Both the position numbers and the translations under genes were made by a program. DNA of 60,000 bases from Owenia fusiformis. Taxonomy: Eukaryota; Annelida; Polychaeta; Sabellida; Oweniidae. The notes under the pieces were generated by a model. That model was not told where the DNA came from, searched no databases, and worked only from the letters and a program-made list of their open reading frames with translations. Below, piece after piece: positions 12,226 to 22,689 of the stretch; position 1 is the first letter of the stretch, and every line of letters begins with the position of its first letter. Where the stretch lies: contig CAIIXF020000004.1 in the NCBI GenBank assembly GCA_903813345.2, forward strand, positions 4,423,525 through 4,483,524, given 5' to 3'.

Positions 12226-12409
12226 CAGTTTTATCTATGAATGCTCGACAGGGGTGATATAGTTCTCCTGAGTAGGCAACTGGGCCTCTACATTCTTTCT
12301 CTGCCGCAGTGAGGATGGCATTCATAGCTGCCACAAACAGCACCACTGAGACTATGCACCAAGTCATTTCGCCCTTTTTCTTTAGCACATGGTGGTTTCT
12401 CTTTACCAT
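12170..12409 (-). CDS. Candidate exon with signal-peptide-like start
   Basis: The 79-codon ORF has a second methionine at residue 15, followed by an uncharged run (TWCIVSVVLFVAAMNAILTA), then a more polar part with two cysteines (AEKECRGPVAYSGELYHPCR). This is what a first coding exon of a secreted peptide or small cysteine-rich protein would look like. The start at residue 15 fits best, since residues 2-13 are basic. The DNA is GC-richer than its flanks. I see no clear splice donor before the stop, no polyadenylation signal and no homology. It could equally be a chance ORF or part of an unrecognised repeat. Confidence 0.22.
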   Translation of the reverse strand: MVKRNHHVLKKKGEMTWCIVSVVLFVAAMNAILTAAEKECRGPVAYSGELYHPCRAFIDKTVKTPSVTGTRSSSSLTGA

Positions 12410-12429
12410 ATGCTGGTAAAGTCTTGAAC

Positions 12430-13780
12430 TGGAACCCGCATCTTATGTATGCATGTATAATTTATTTGCCTCTTAATATAAAGAGAGTTACATTCATATT
12501 TTACATAAAATGATTAATAAGTGAAAAGCATCACAAAAATTATTAATAGTAATGCTTTGATAAAATCAGTTTTCTCTGCTTGTGCATTATATAAACGTAC
12601 TGTGGTATTTCTAATAGCTTCTCATGATCACAACTAATGATACCTAATATTGACTTGAGAATAAAATTGTCATCTTGGACGTTAAAGATGCTTGTTACAA
12701 TGTTAATCATCGGAACCCAGAAAAAGCTGGACATTTGAGTAAAAAATGTTTAACAGTTTCATTTTCATTAAGCTCGCAAAGCACACATGTTTTACACACA
12801 GGTGTATCACTCTCGCGACGTCTACTGTTTAAATCGTAAGTTCCAGTTAATAATTTATCATAAGTTTTGTGCAGTACATATAATTGAGATTATTTCTTGC
12901 AATAATCAACCAAACATTTGGTTTCAATTCTACCAAGGAACCTGCCATCATATTGAGATTATTGTACATCAGTGCTGAGAGCACAATGCTACGAGCAGGA
13001 ACATTTTTGACTCTATTGTAAATAGTCTCTCTAAATTTTGATTTACTTGGAAATTTAGCATTGAAAATCATTTACTTCACATAGTCAGTAAGGTTATACT
13101 TCAGAACTGTTTGCCACATATAAAATGAAGGGAATTTCATGCTTTTACAGGTAACAGATGTGTACATCATTCTTATTAAGTGCTCTAAACATATGATTTT
13201 ATATATACAATTTATGGGCAAACATAACAGCATGAACAAGAGATAAGTCGGTCACAATCAATCTTCGCTTGAACTGACATCCAGCCAAGCAGCCTGACTG
13301 CCACAGGATCTGGTGTGTTCTTTGGCAGTGACTGGATTTGCTTGCCAATCTCCCTGTGCGCACAATAAGCCAAAAACGACTTTACTCTGCTTTATTCATG
13401 AAAGATCCACAGGTTTGCGTGTCCGTAGCGTATTTGCGAACACATTGCGCGTCCGCATTTTATTGCGTCACGTGGTATTCGTAAAGCTATCCGCAAATCC
13501 ATTAGGTGTCCGCATGAAATCTCCGTGTCTGCAATCTGTGTCCATGACGACCGTGTCACTCATTAGGGAAGGATTGTTAGTTTGACCCATTTTAGCTATA
13601 GTGTCCCTTGTAAATTATGACCTCGAAGTCACATTTTTTCTTATCAAACAATGGCCATGATACTCGAATTTTTACTTCTAAGTCATGGTTTTACCTCGGG
13701 GTTTTACCGGTTTTTAAATCAACTTTTTGTAGCGCCTTGCATTAGTATAGTAGAGCCGAACAAAGTTTCAAGCAATATGC
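12430..13780. other. No gene recognised
   Basis: AT-rich DNA up to about 13290, then a slightly GC-richer patch (13380-13560) in which GTCCGTAGCG, GTCCGCATTT and GTCCGCATGAA recur. That patch may be a decayed repeat. A 90-codon plus-strand ORF there shows no domain. Confidence 0.4.
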
Positions 13781-13886
13781 ATATACAAATGACCTACCAA
13801 TCTATAACTTATTATCTGATCTCATATACAAATATATCTCCCCAAAGATCCATGGTATCTTTTAAATTGGTGAAGTTATTAAGGAT

Positions 13887-14754
13887 TTAAAGGCAGAGTC
13901 TGATCTATAGGGGGTGACAAAATTACAAGCAACATGTATAATAGTATAGTTTCCATATAGCTTTTGAAATCTCGCTAAATCTCGTTTTTCGTGAGATTTT
14001 AAGAGACTTGCATATTAGACCTCTAATGACTTACATTACCTTCTTTTAAATGGTATATTTGAATTCAGTGGAATGTTTTCTCCTAAAATAGCTTTGATTT
14101 ACACAGTTATGTAATTTGAATAATTTTCTATGACAATTTAAAAAAAGTTGGGCCAAATGTCCATAGATGCAATGCTAAAATTCTTTAAAACCGTGGATTA
14201 TTTGTATGTCAATCAACATTAGCATGTTTAATCACAACATGTTCATAAACAGGGTCATCATGTGGTATATCATTCAAGTTTTATACAGACTCAACAAACA
14301 CACTTTGATAAATCATGAAATTAAGCCACTTTTCCAAGATTTTAGCATGTAAGTGAATGGAGCTCTAGCCAGAGTTAAAAGCTGAATAAAAGATGGCAGC
14401 ACGAGATTTCATTGATTTTTCTGCTATTTAGAAACTATCCTATTGACCTACCAATCTATTCCTTACAAGATCAAATACAATATCTCCAAAAATATTCACA
14501 ATATGTTATAAATTGGTGAAGTTAGTGATGATTCAAAGTGCAAAAATGAGTGAAAATGTTTCAATTCTTCCAAATAATAAGAATGGTAACCATAAAAAAA
14601 TTATTGTAAAAATCTTTAGTTTTCCTGGAATAATGTATGCACTTTTGTGATTTTTAGAAAATAGACATGACAAGGAATGACATGAGCCAAAAATATTCTA
14701 AAATTGAAACAATTCTATGTTTAGCCTGCTCGCTATATCTGATTCTCTCTTTAA
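13887..14754 (+). mobile_element. TTAA-flanked MITE copy interrupted by a second element
   Basis: This is the opposite-orientation relative of 6296-6668. It begins at TTAA 13887-13890 (TTAAAGGCAGAGTCTGATCT) and ends at TTAA 14751-14754 (ATCTGATTCTCTCTTTAA). Shared interior landmarks in the same order include GGTGACAAAATTACAAGCAA, GACCTACCAATCTATTCC, GAATGGTAACCAT and ACATGACAAGGAATGACATG. The compact copy lacks the 13942-14442 segment. Confidence 0.8.
13942..14442. mobile_element. 501-bp element nested in a TTAA MITE
   Basis: The ends are inverted: TAGTATAGTTTCCATATAGC at 13942 against the complement of TAGGATAGTTTCTAAATAGC ending at 14442. Both ends also have ATCTCG-type words further in. 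The compact copy near 6620 reads through the site as ATGTATAATTGACC, which gives an unoccupied reference. A related fragment (GTCTCGTT then TGAGATTTAAGGAGACTT) lies near 16736. Confidence 0.75.
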
Positions 14755-14962
14755 AGTGCGAAACCGAGGGAAAATGTTTAACTTCTCCTAAATAAAAAAA
14801 TGATTAAGTTTACCATAAAAATAGTAAAGTACACTATTGTAAAATCTTCATTTTTTTTTAAAAAAGTATGTTTTTTTAAAAGAAGAGACACTAGCCACAA
14901 ATACTTTTGAATTGATTTTTTTATGTAGCTTGCTCGCTGGATCTGATTCTCTCTTTAAACTC
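14755..14962 (+). repeat. Extra half-copy of the TTAA MITE
   Basis: Directly after the TTAA at 14754 the second half of the same element starts again (GAGGGAAAATGTTTAACTTC) and ends with GGATCTGATTCTCTCTTTAA. Similarly, 13785-13885 carries a first-half piece (GACCTACCAATCTAT, ATTGGTGAAGTTATT). The locus is therefore a local cluster of partial copies. Confidence 0.65.
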
Positions 14963-14964
14963 TG

Positions 14965-15325
14965 CCGTCTATTTTCTTAGTTACGTAATGCTGGTAAACT
15001 CAATAAAAACAGGTGCTTTGTTTTGTCGATGAACATACATCTCTAAAATAATATACGAAAAGGTAATCGAAAGCTTTAACCAAGTGAAACCTCCTGTTTA
15101 AAACAGGTGTTCTAACCAGTATGGATTGATGTTAGATATGTGAAATAGCACATCTGTGCTGGTTGAGGCTTTCATCCTTTATCCATTTTATTATTATTTT
15201 TTATTTAGAAAAAGTCTTTATACAATAATAATACATGACTAATACTGACACCAAATGACATATAAAAGTAAAATGTCAAGTATCAAAAAAGTGTCACCAG
15301 CGAATAAAAGAGGTAATATATAACT
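14965..15325. other. No feature recognised
   Basis: AT-rich sequence without a gene or a repeat that I can relate to the rest of the window. Confidence 0.35.
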
Positions 15326-15327
15326 AG

Positions 15328-16062
15328 TTAATAAGGGTATATAAGGGTTTTGTACTGGGAGGTTTTGACATAGGGTATATCCCTTGGGATATATTTATAT
15401 CTCCCCGAGGGACCGAAGGGACCATAGGGAGATATAAATATTTCCCAAGGGATATACCCTATATAAAAAACTGACCGTATCTCACACTTGTGTGGGTTTG
15501 GGGTTTCCACCTTTTTCAAATGAAGAACCACAATTTGTATTTCACATTTTTGTAATATTACTTTTATTAGTTCAATACAATTGGCCTGGGGCGGGACATA
15601 TACAATATATCCGGCCTGTTTTCAACCTGTTATCCTGCCTGTTATATCTACCCCAAACCCACTCAAGTATGAGATACATTAGGTAATAGGTATATCTTCT
15701 CTCAAGGTCCCTCTGAACCCCAGCCTTGCGTCAATTTTCCAGGCGAGCTTGCATTTGATTATAAATTACAATTTCATTGTATTGAACTAAAGAAATATTA
15801 CAAAAATGTTAAATATAAATGCTTTTACAGTATAGGCCTATTTTGTAATTTGATAAAGGTGGAAAGGTTATATCTACTACAAACCCACTCAAGTATGAGA
15901 TACACCAGTTATGTACGGTCGGTTTTGGATATAGGGTTTATCCCTCGGGAAATATTTATATCTCCCCTCGGTCCCTTCGGTCCCTCGGGGAGATATTAAT
16001 ATATCCCTCAGGATATACCCTATATCCAAAACCTCCCAGTACATAACCCTTATGTATCTCTT
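15328..16062. mobile_element. Palindrome-within-palindrome element
   Basis: Two arms of about 170-190 bp (15331-15500 and 15870-16062) are inverted copies of each other: TTGTACTGGGAGGTTTTG on the left, CCTCCCAGTACATAACCC on the right, and the GGGTTTG plus TGAGATAC words on the inner side. Each arm contains its own hairpin. In the left arm 15371-15405 pairs with 15427-15462. In the right arm 15921-15967 pairs with 15987-16033. The hairpin loops share the CGGTCCCTTCGGTCCC theme. The spacer holds further inverted words (CAAACCCACTCAAGTATGAG near 15655 and 15892). No coding potential is seen. Confidence 0.85.
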
Positions 16063-16079
16063 TGTATCTCTTTGTAATG

Positions 16080-19000
16080 CATTGTTATTTGGCAGTTTCA
16101 CTAAGTGTTTCCATCATTTCATCATTGCCGCCCGGGCTGCTATGTTTAGAATTATAGCAGACTTGTTGCTTTTAATTTAAAAAAATCATGCAAAAACACA
16201 CATAGAACAATGTTTAATTCATTTCGTGAACAACTCTTCGAAATATTTGTTAAATAATTTTTAAATTGTACATTCCTCTAAACCAGACTTTGTCCTAAGT
16301 ACACGGTGGATCACATGTGATGATTTCTAGCCAAGACATTGGGTTGAGAATCTACAGATAGTAAGGAATAGGGATCCTTAAACAAGAGTATTGGCTTAAC
16401 TTCGGAATCTCTGAAAAAATTTGCTTGCCTCTAATAATCAATGTGTTTGAATTGGAATCCATTATACATCTTTCCTAAATACCAATGTCAACTAATATTA
16501 TTGTTGTAATGATGACAATGTATATGACATATGTAATCAATTAATAATAATTGCTAGCTTCATTAATATAAACAGTTATTTCCTCGCGGGAATAATTACC
16601 AGATGTTAAGACAATACAAATTAAAATGTCGAATATACTGTACATATCATTGGAAACGTGACTACTAGATTAATACATTCAGTTGGTAAATCAGTCCAAT
16701 AAATACTTTGCTATATTGCTTTTAACTGTCGTTGAAGTCTCGTTCAAAATGAGATTTAAGGAGACTTTCATATTTTACAATTTTGAATTCTTTGTGCAAT
16801 CTTCTGCTTGAAGAAATTTAATATTCACGATTATTAAATTAAGTTAAAATAACTTTTATTACATGTGTAGCATTGATCAATCATTTAATTTTTAATCTTA
16901 ACTGGCAGAAATGTAATGTAATGTACACTGTCTACTAGGTTCAACCTTCTATGGCTATAGACTCAACATCCGCTTGCTCGGTTGTTGGATAAGTATCGGC
17001 CCTCTACTCGGCCAAGTGATGTTTCCCGTGAACCGATTTCAATTAATGTAAATTACGTGTTTATGTTTGAATTGGTGTAGAGTAGCTGTCACATAATCTA
17101 TTTGGGCCCACCGTTCCCTTCTTGGCTAATTAGGTTTTAATCAATCATGCATTGTATTTTATTATATAACAAAGATATTGAACTAAATACTTAATCGGCC
17201 GGGCGCCGGTCGTTGAATCGGGGCAAATGTGACTAAGATCAGTCATCATGCCTTGGTCAACACGGTGTCTGTACCTTATGCGACTATTCTCGCGGCGAAT
17301 TTAAGACATCGAAGAAAAGTCACAGACGCCTGCTAAATTAATCTGGAAATCGACAGAGTCCTACTAATGGGCCGACTCCTGGCGCAAATGTGAAATAAGC
17401 ATCAGCCGTTTGTTGAATAAAATACAACAGCAGCTGACAAGACATGTTCGCAGGGATGTTGTAAAGTATAATAAAATGAATATTATAAATGAAGCAATTG
17501 GGTGATTTGTACGCTCAATGTCCATTGTTCTAACCTCAGAAGTCCAATATAAGCAGACCATTTCATGGAAAAAATCGTTCATTGGTTCTGGTTAACCAAG
17601 TTTTTGATGTATACAGACGCGTATCTTGTTTGTCTATGTCATTACAAGTTTATAATAATAATTAAAAAATAAATAACGTTAAACACGCCGTACTAATAAA
17701 CGATTTCATAATTATTTAAGGTCGCATCTTGATTTTGACTATCTTATGTTTTTAATACACACAGTGAATTTCATATCGTAAATACCAATAAAAAGTAGGC
17801 CCTTTACAGCCCTTTGTCAGAGCCCTGCTTTAAATAACATTAATGTGAATCTACGAACAGCTTGGGATAGCATCCCGTATGTCATGCTGTGTTATGTTCT
17901 TTCTCGACAGAACTAATGCAGAACTAAGTAATATAGTGCAAACTGGAATCAGTTGATCATGAAACACATTATGTAATTCGTATGCAAAGGAATCGGCAGC
18001 CTACAGTAGCAGTAATTATTTCATCCTTCAAGATCGAGCTTAAATGCCTTAGCAGCTATGGAAAGAATAAAAATGTTCATGAGTGACTGACAATAAAACA
18101 ACATTGTCTTACATCACTCATAAACTTGTCATCATGAACTTATAACCTTTATTTGAGTGAGCAACATTTTATTATTGGAGTATTCTTAACTCTGGCCAGC
18201 AAAGATATAATTCAGTTAAACAATATAGTATTATGAACTCCCATGCAGTGTCTTGGAATAGACACTGCGGTGGGCAGATGAAGAAATTTGATGAAAATAG
18301 TTCCCTTTTTCATCAAAGATTTATTCAATTTTGTTGTAACTTTTACAGTAATATATATTTTTTCTCTAGCGTTCTCCCAGGTGCGTTTCTCAATTATTAC
18401 TTTGTCAGAATTAAAAAGATCAAAATGTTTAACAAGAAATATGCGCGGTAGGATTTCGAGTTGGCTCACAGCAAATTGTCTAAAGTTTACAATCACGTGA
18501 CACGAGCATTGGACAAGAACCAATCATATCAATTGTTTTTGCGAAGTTGCCATGCTTACGGTGAAAGAACTACCCGTCGCAGTGGTTTGTTGAAGACTGT
18601 TGAGGAGGCTTTAACGGTACTACCTCTTGTTGCAGCTGCTCATTGCTACTTGTTCCAGACTTGAATCTTATAGAAGCTTATAAAATGCGCATTATACAGA
18701 AATAGAATAAGCCCATCCTACTATGATGGATTTATTATTTCCATGACTGTGTTTCAAAGCATGTTATTGTCTATTGTACTATTCAGGTTTACTCTAATCT
18801 GTTGTGAAACATATTTAGTATTCTCATGGATAATGGTTGGATTACCTGAGCGGATATTGAAGTGTAGGTAGGAGCGTATATCTTAAAGAACAATGTCTGT
18901 CAAAGGATGTGTAGACATGAAAGCATTTATCTGTGGAAACTAATTAATTAGTTAAGCTATATATAGGGGTGAGGGGATAAGAGATATAAGAGTATTGCTT

Positions 19001-19520
19001 TGGGTGTAAGATATTCCATTATGACCAGTTATAAGATCTTTTTGATACATTTTACTTCGTGTAATTGAAATGAATTGTTTGCATAAAGATCGTGATGTTG
19101 GTTATTTGAAATCCAGTTTACATTGTGACCAACATTATTCAGTTATTTCATTGAAATTGTTGATTAGTTTTTTTTATATGCAATGATTGTAAAGTGCTCG
19201 TTTTGACCAAGACATGCGGTATATTTTTCAGATATATCGGTGTTTCAATGGACGTATACAAACATTATCAAATCAACATTTAGCGAGGAATATACATATA
19301 GCACAGTTCAAGAGTTTACTGTTGACCAGGCACTGCATTATTAATTAAGTTGTTTTGTTCTGGTGAAACAGTGTGATCAGGTGTCTCAAGAACGTCTCTA
19401 ATTGCAAGTGTGTTGTTGACACCATACACTAAAGGAAGATCAGCATGCACATTTAATCTTTTTCTATCCTAATGAATAAGCCCCTGGTTTAACAACTTTT
19501 GAACTTTTGAAATCATATAG
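16080..19520. other. 3.4 kb without recognisable genes
   Basis: Several ORFs of 60-103 codons occur, including overlapping ones at 18212-18664, but none shows a known domain, a signal peptide or linked exons. A small fragment near 16736 resembles the interior of the element at 13942-14442. Otherwise I see nothing. Confidence 0.45.
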
Positions 19521-19524
19521 AATA

Positions 19525-19560
19525 CAGGGTGGGCCAAAAACCAATACCCTTTATGTCATG
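19525..19560 (+). repeat. Solo terminus of the CAGGGTGGGCCA element family
   Basis: TACAGGGTGGGCCAAAAACC begins with TA at 19523, as in the elements at 23002 and 28582. No matching opposite end is found nearby, so this is a truncated copy or the left part of one that has decayed. Confidence 0.6.
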
Positions 19561-19794
19561 CTTTATGATTCACGTATCTATTCGCTACAACATGCTATTT
19601 AATCATTCCAAACATTTTTCATACATTCAATAACAATTTTATAATTTATCTACATTACATTTAAGCTTATTTCAGTATCGCACGCAAATGTTTTCATATG
19701 CATTCCCTTCCCTTGTAGAGAAATATGGCGTCTCCCATTGGTAACCCTGTTTATTATTATTTCTCGTTGCTTCCGTAACCTTAATTGGTCTGTT

Positions 19795-20010
19795 GGCACA
19801 ACAAAATGACGGTACGATTTTCATTTGTTCCTTATTTCACGAGATGGAGGCAGAATTCCCACGATATTTTTCACCACAAACAACAAATATTTAAGAAAAT
19901 CTACACGTTTCCGAACTAATAGAAGACAGCAGAATCGTCGATCCACTATTGTTACGTAAACGGAGACGGGGAGCGCCGATCTTAACCGTTTTTGAAGTTC
20001 CGTTTACGTA
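19795..20010 (+). repeat. Member of the GAGGCAGAATTCCCACGA repeat family with a hairpin
   Basis: ACGAGATGGAGGCAGAATTC followed by CCACGATATTTTTCACCACA matches the element near 25340 and, inverted, the one near 47700. Next to it GTTACGTAAACGG (19950-19962) pairs with CCGTTTACGTAAC (19999-20011). The same hairpin motif recurs in diverged form near 25410-25475 and 46688-46755. Confidence 0.65.
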
Positions 20011-20204
20011 ACAAAGGATAGGTATCCATATGGTAAACTGAATTAAACAATGTTTTTCTCTTAAACCAATTATTGAAAACACTCTGTAAAAAACACGGTC
20101 CTTTATGTAATATTGACTGATTGACAACAATTTAATGCGAAAATTATTTAGAAATATTTAATATAACTGTTTTTGTTAACATTTTTTTGTTTTTTAGTAC
20201 AATT

Positions 20205-20555
20205 GTTTCTTGTTCCTTTCTACCAATTTTTTGGAATGAAATAAAATGTATTTTCAAACCTTGTTGGAACAAAATTGCAGACCTCTCATTATTATAGTTA
20301 TACAAAGGAAATTTTGGTTGATTTAAGAAAAAGTATCCAAAAAATTAAAACAAAACCCCCCAAAATAGATAAAAATTAAGATAAATCTTTTATTTCATTA
20401 ACAAGATACTTTTTTAAAATCAACCAAAATTTCCTTTGTACATTTACAAAATCGAGAGACCTAAACTCGTTGTGTTTATGTCATTTTGTTCCGATGAGGT
20501 TCGGAAAGATGTTTCATTTCGTTCCGAAATTATGATACCAAGAACAAAAGAAGTG
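20205..20555. repeat. Inverted repeat, arms about 140 bp
   Basis: ACAAAGGAAATTTTGGTTGA near 20303 pairs with TCAACCAAAATTTCCTTTGT near 20420. The outer parts match too: CTTGTTCC, GGAATGAAATAAAATG and TTGGAACAAAATTG on the left correspond to inverted CAAGAACAAA, CATTTCGTTCC and CATTTTGTTCCGA on the right. The spacer is about 60 bp and A-rich. It is probably a non-autonomous DNA element. Confidence 0.75.
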
Positions 20556-20559
20556 TCTG

Positions 20560-22185
20560 ATGTGTTTTCTAAAACAATATAGAGAAAAGTATATACATGT
20601 ATTTCAAATTATATTCAATTAAATTTTGTTACTATTGAAAAGATGACTATTAATTTGACGATTTGTAAATTTTTTCGAATTTTTTGATGACTGGTGTAGG
20701 AGAAACGTGTGTTCAAAAAGTTCACCATATCGATACCAATCCTTTGATAATGTACTTTACAAACTGTGATGTCATAGCTCGGTGTTAGATAATACATATA
20801 ATTCACACTGACAACATCAAGATTTGACCATATCATCAGTTTTTATACATCAAAGTGTTTATTTGATGTATAACAATAATTCATCATGTAAACCCTTAAG
20901 GTTGCTTCGCATAATCGTGACAATGGTTACCATAGTAACCATAACTTTGTCAATACTAAGTCGGTTATCCGGAAATTTGGCTAGAACAAGGTCAGATATG
21001 GGTGTCTTAGGTTGTGCAAGTTTCATGAAGAAAAAAGCAAGATAGCAAAAGTTATAAGCAATACTTATTAATGTTATTTAATTAAATTGATATCAGTCAA
21101 TACCTCAAAGGGCAACCATGCCATGCTCTTATATGAATTTAACCGGAGGTAATATCATGTAATAAATAAGTAATATTTCAGGTGATTAGCAATGGTTATA
21201 AGGACACCCAGGCACATTAAAGGTGTGTAATATGATATTTCTGATACCTTTAAATGCCTTTCAATTTAAATGCCGAGACAGCGATTATCAAATATCAGGG
21301 AATAAAGAGCGTTTTAAGGTTAAATGTAGAGAATAAAGAGACGTGCCTTGTCAAATAGTCACATTAATACCCCTTTCACGTATCGTATTAAGTCCACTAA
21401 CGTTAAAAGTCTAATGTTTTAGGTGAGTAATGGCCATTTGATATGTTTTGATTACTTCCATCCAAACCAATGGTCTGAGTTGGAAAGTTAGATGACACTC
21501 TTCTCCCATACATAACATAAGATACATAACTATCTTCAAGTAAGTGATATCAAGAGTAAGAAAACAATTTTTATTGTTGTATTGATGAAAATATAGCATA
21601 CATGTGCGATTTTGATATACGAGAGGAGCATGGTACTCTGTATTGAAAGAATCTATTGAAAAAAGGTTTCTCCATTAATCATTCTGCTATTACATTCGCT
21701 TCTTTTTAAATGTCTTATGACTATGCCTTTGTCCACAGAAGACCGCCATTGCATTTGGGAACTGCGTAGTAATCAACCTAAACCCTAAGCTTGATACAGA
21801 AAATGATTTGTTGTAAACAAGAAATCTAAAAACCATTTTTTATTTATTTACAATAAATGAACAGTGGTACATAATTCTGATATAATAATACATTTACACA
21901 CAGCTTAGCAAAGTTTGTCCGATTCCTGCTAATAAGAACACGCTATTTAAATAACTGCATTGCATTATATTACCAGCATTCCACCAATGGTCATTTGTTA
22001 AAAAGTTGTCAAGGGGATAAGTTGACTCTATAGAATGAAAATATGTTATTTTAGTGATTTCGTATCTTTAGATGATTTCGTAGAAAATATTTTGCAATGT
22101 GTGAACATAATGTAAACCAAAGGCTCTCGTACGTGCAAAGTTTGAAAAAGTCCTTGGAGGAATCATAATTAGTCCAGGGCTTAAA
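20560..22185. other. No gene recognised
   Basis: AT-rich DNA. A 20-bp hairpin, ATGGTTACCATAGTAACCAT, lies near 20922-20941. Short ORFs have no recognisable domain. Confidence 0.4.
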
Positions 22186-22189
22186 TCTT

Positions 22190-22612
22190 TAAATATAAAT
22201 GAGGCTGTATTTTTGCATGCCCGCAGTGTTAGTGAATTGCGTAACATTTTAATGAGTTTTCTCACCAGGTATCACTGCATGCTCATGTATTTCAACAAAA
22301 AGCTCATTCAAGCGCATTTACACTCTAATAAATCTTTTGAAAGAGATTATGGTTTATTGTAATAAAACTCCTGTGGTGCACTAGCATCAAGCCGGCGCAG
22401 TTTCACACACGCGGTTAGTTGACAAGATCGAGACATTGTAATTAGCGGTGTAAGTGCGCTTGGATGAACTGTTTTTGTTGAAAACGTGTAACCAAGTAAT
22501 CTGCACATCAGGGGCATGTTATTCTTTTTATTGATACCCAGGGGAAAACGTATTAAATATTATGCAATACACTAGCACCGCGGGCAGTTCAAAAACGCAG
22601 CCTAAATGTAAA
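22190..22612 (+). repeat. Diverged third copy of part of the large duplicated unit (distal part)
   Basis: GGCTGTATTTTTGCATGCCC, GTAAGTGCGCTTGGATGA and AGCACCGCGGGCAGTTCAAA occur in the same order as in 29630-29890 and 35930-36190. This copy is more diverged than those two are from each other. It precedes the piece at 22690-25200 that corresponds to an earlier part of the unit, so the order is that of tandem copies or a rearrangement. Confidence 0.7.
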
Positions 22613-22689
22613 ACATTCAATGGAACTTTTGCGAAAAAATAAACATGGTCTTGTTTTTCTACAACTACATGTACATATTAAGTTATAAG

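Noticed and set aside
18212-18664. Overlapping ORFs of 67-103 codons on both strands
   Set aside because: They overlap each other in several frames, contain no recognisable domain and have AT-rich codon use like the flanks. They are chance ORFs.
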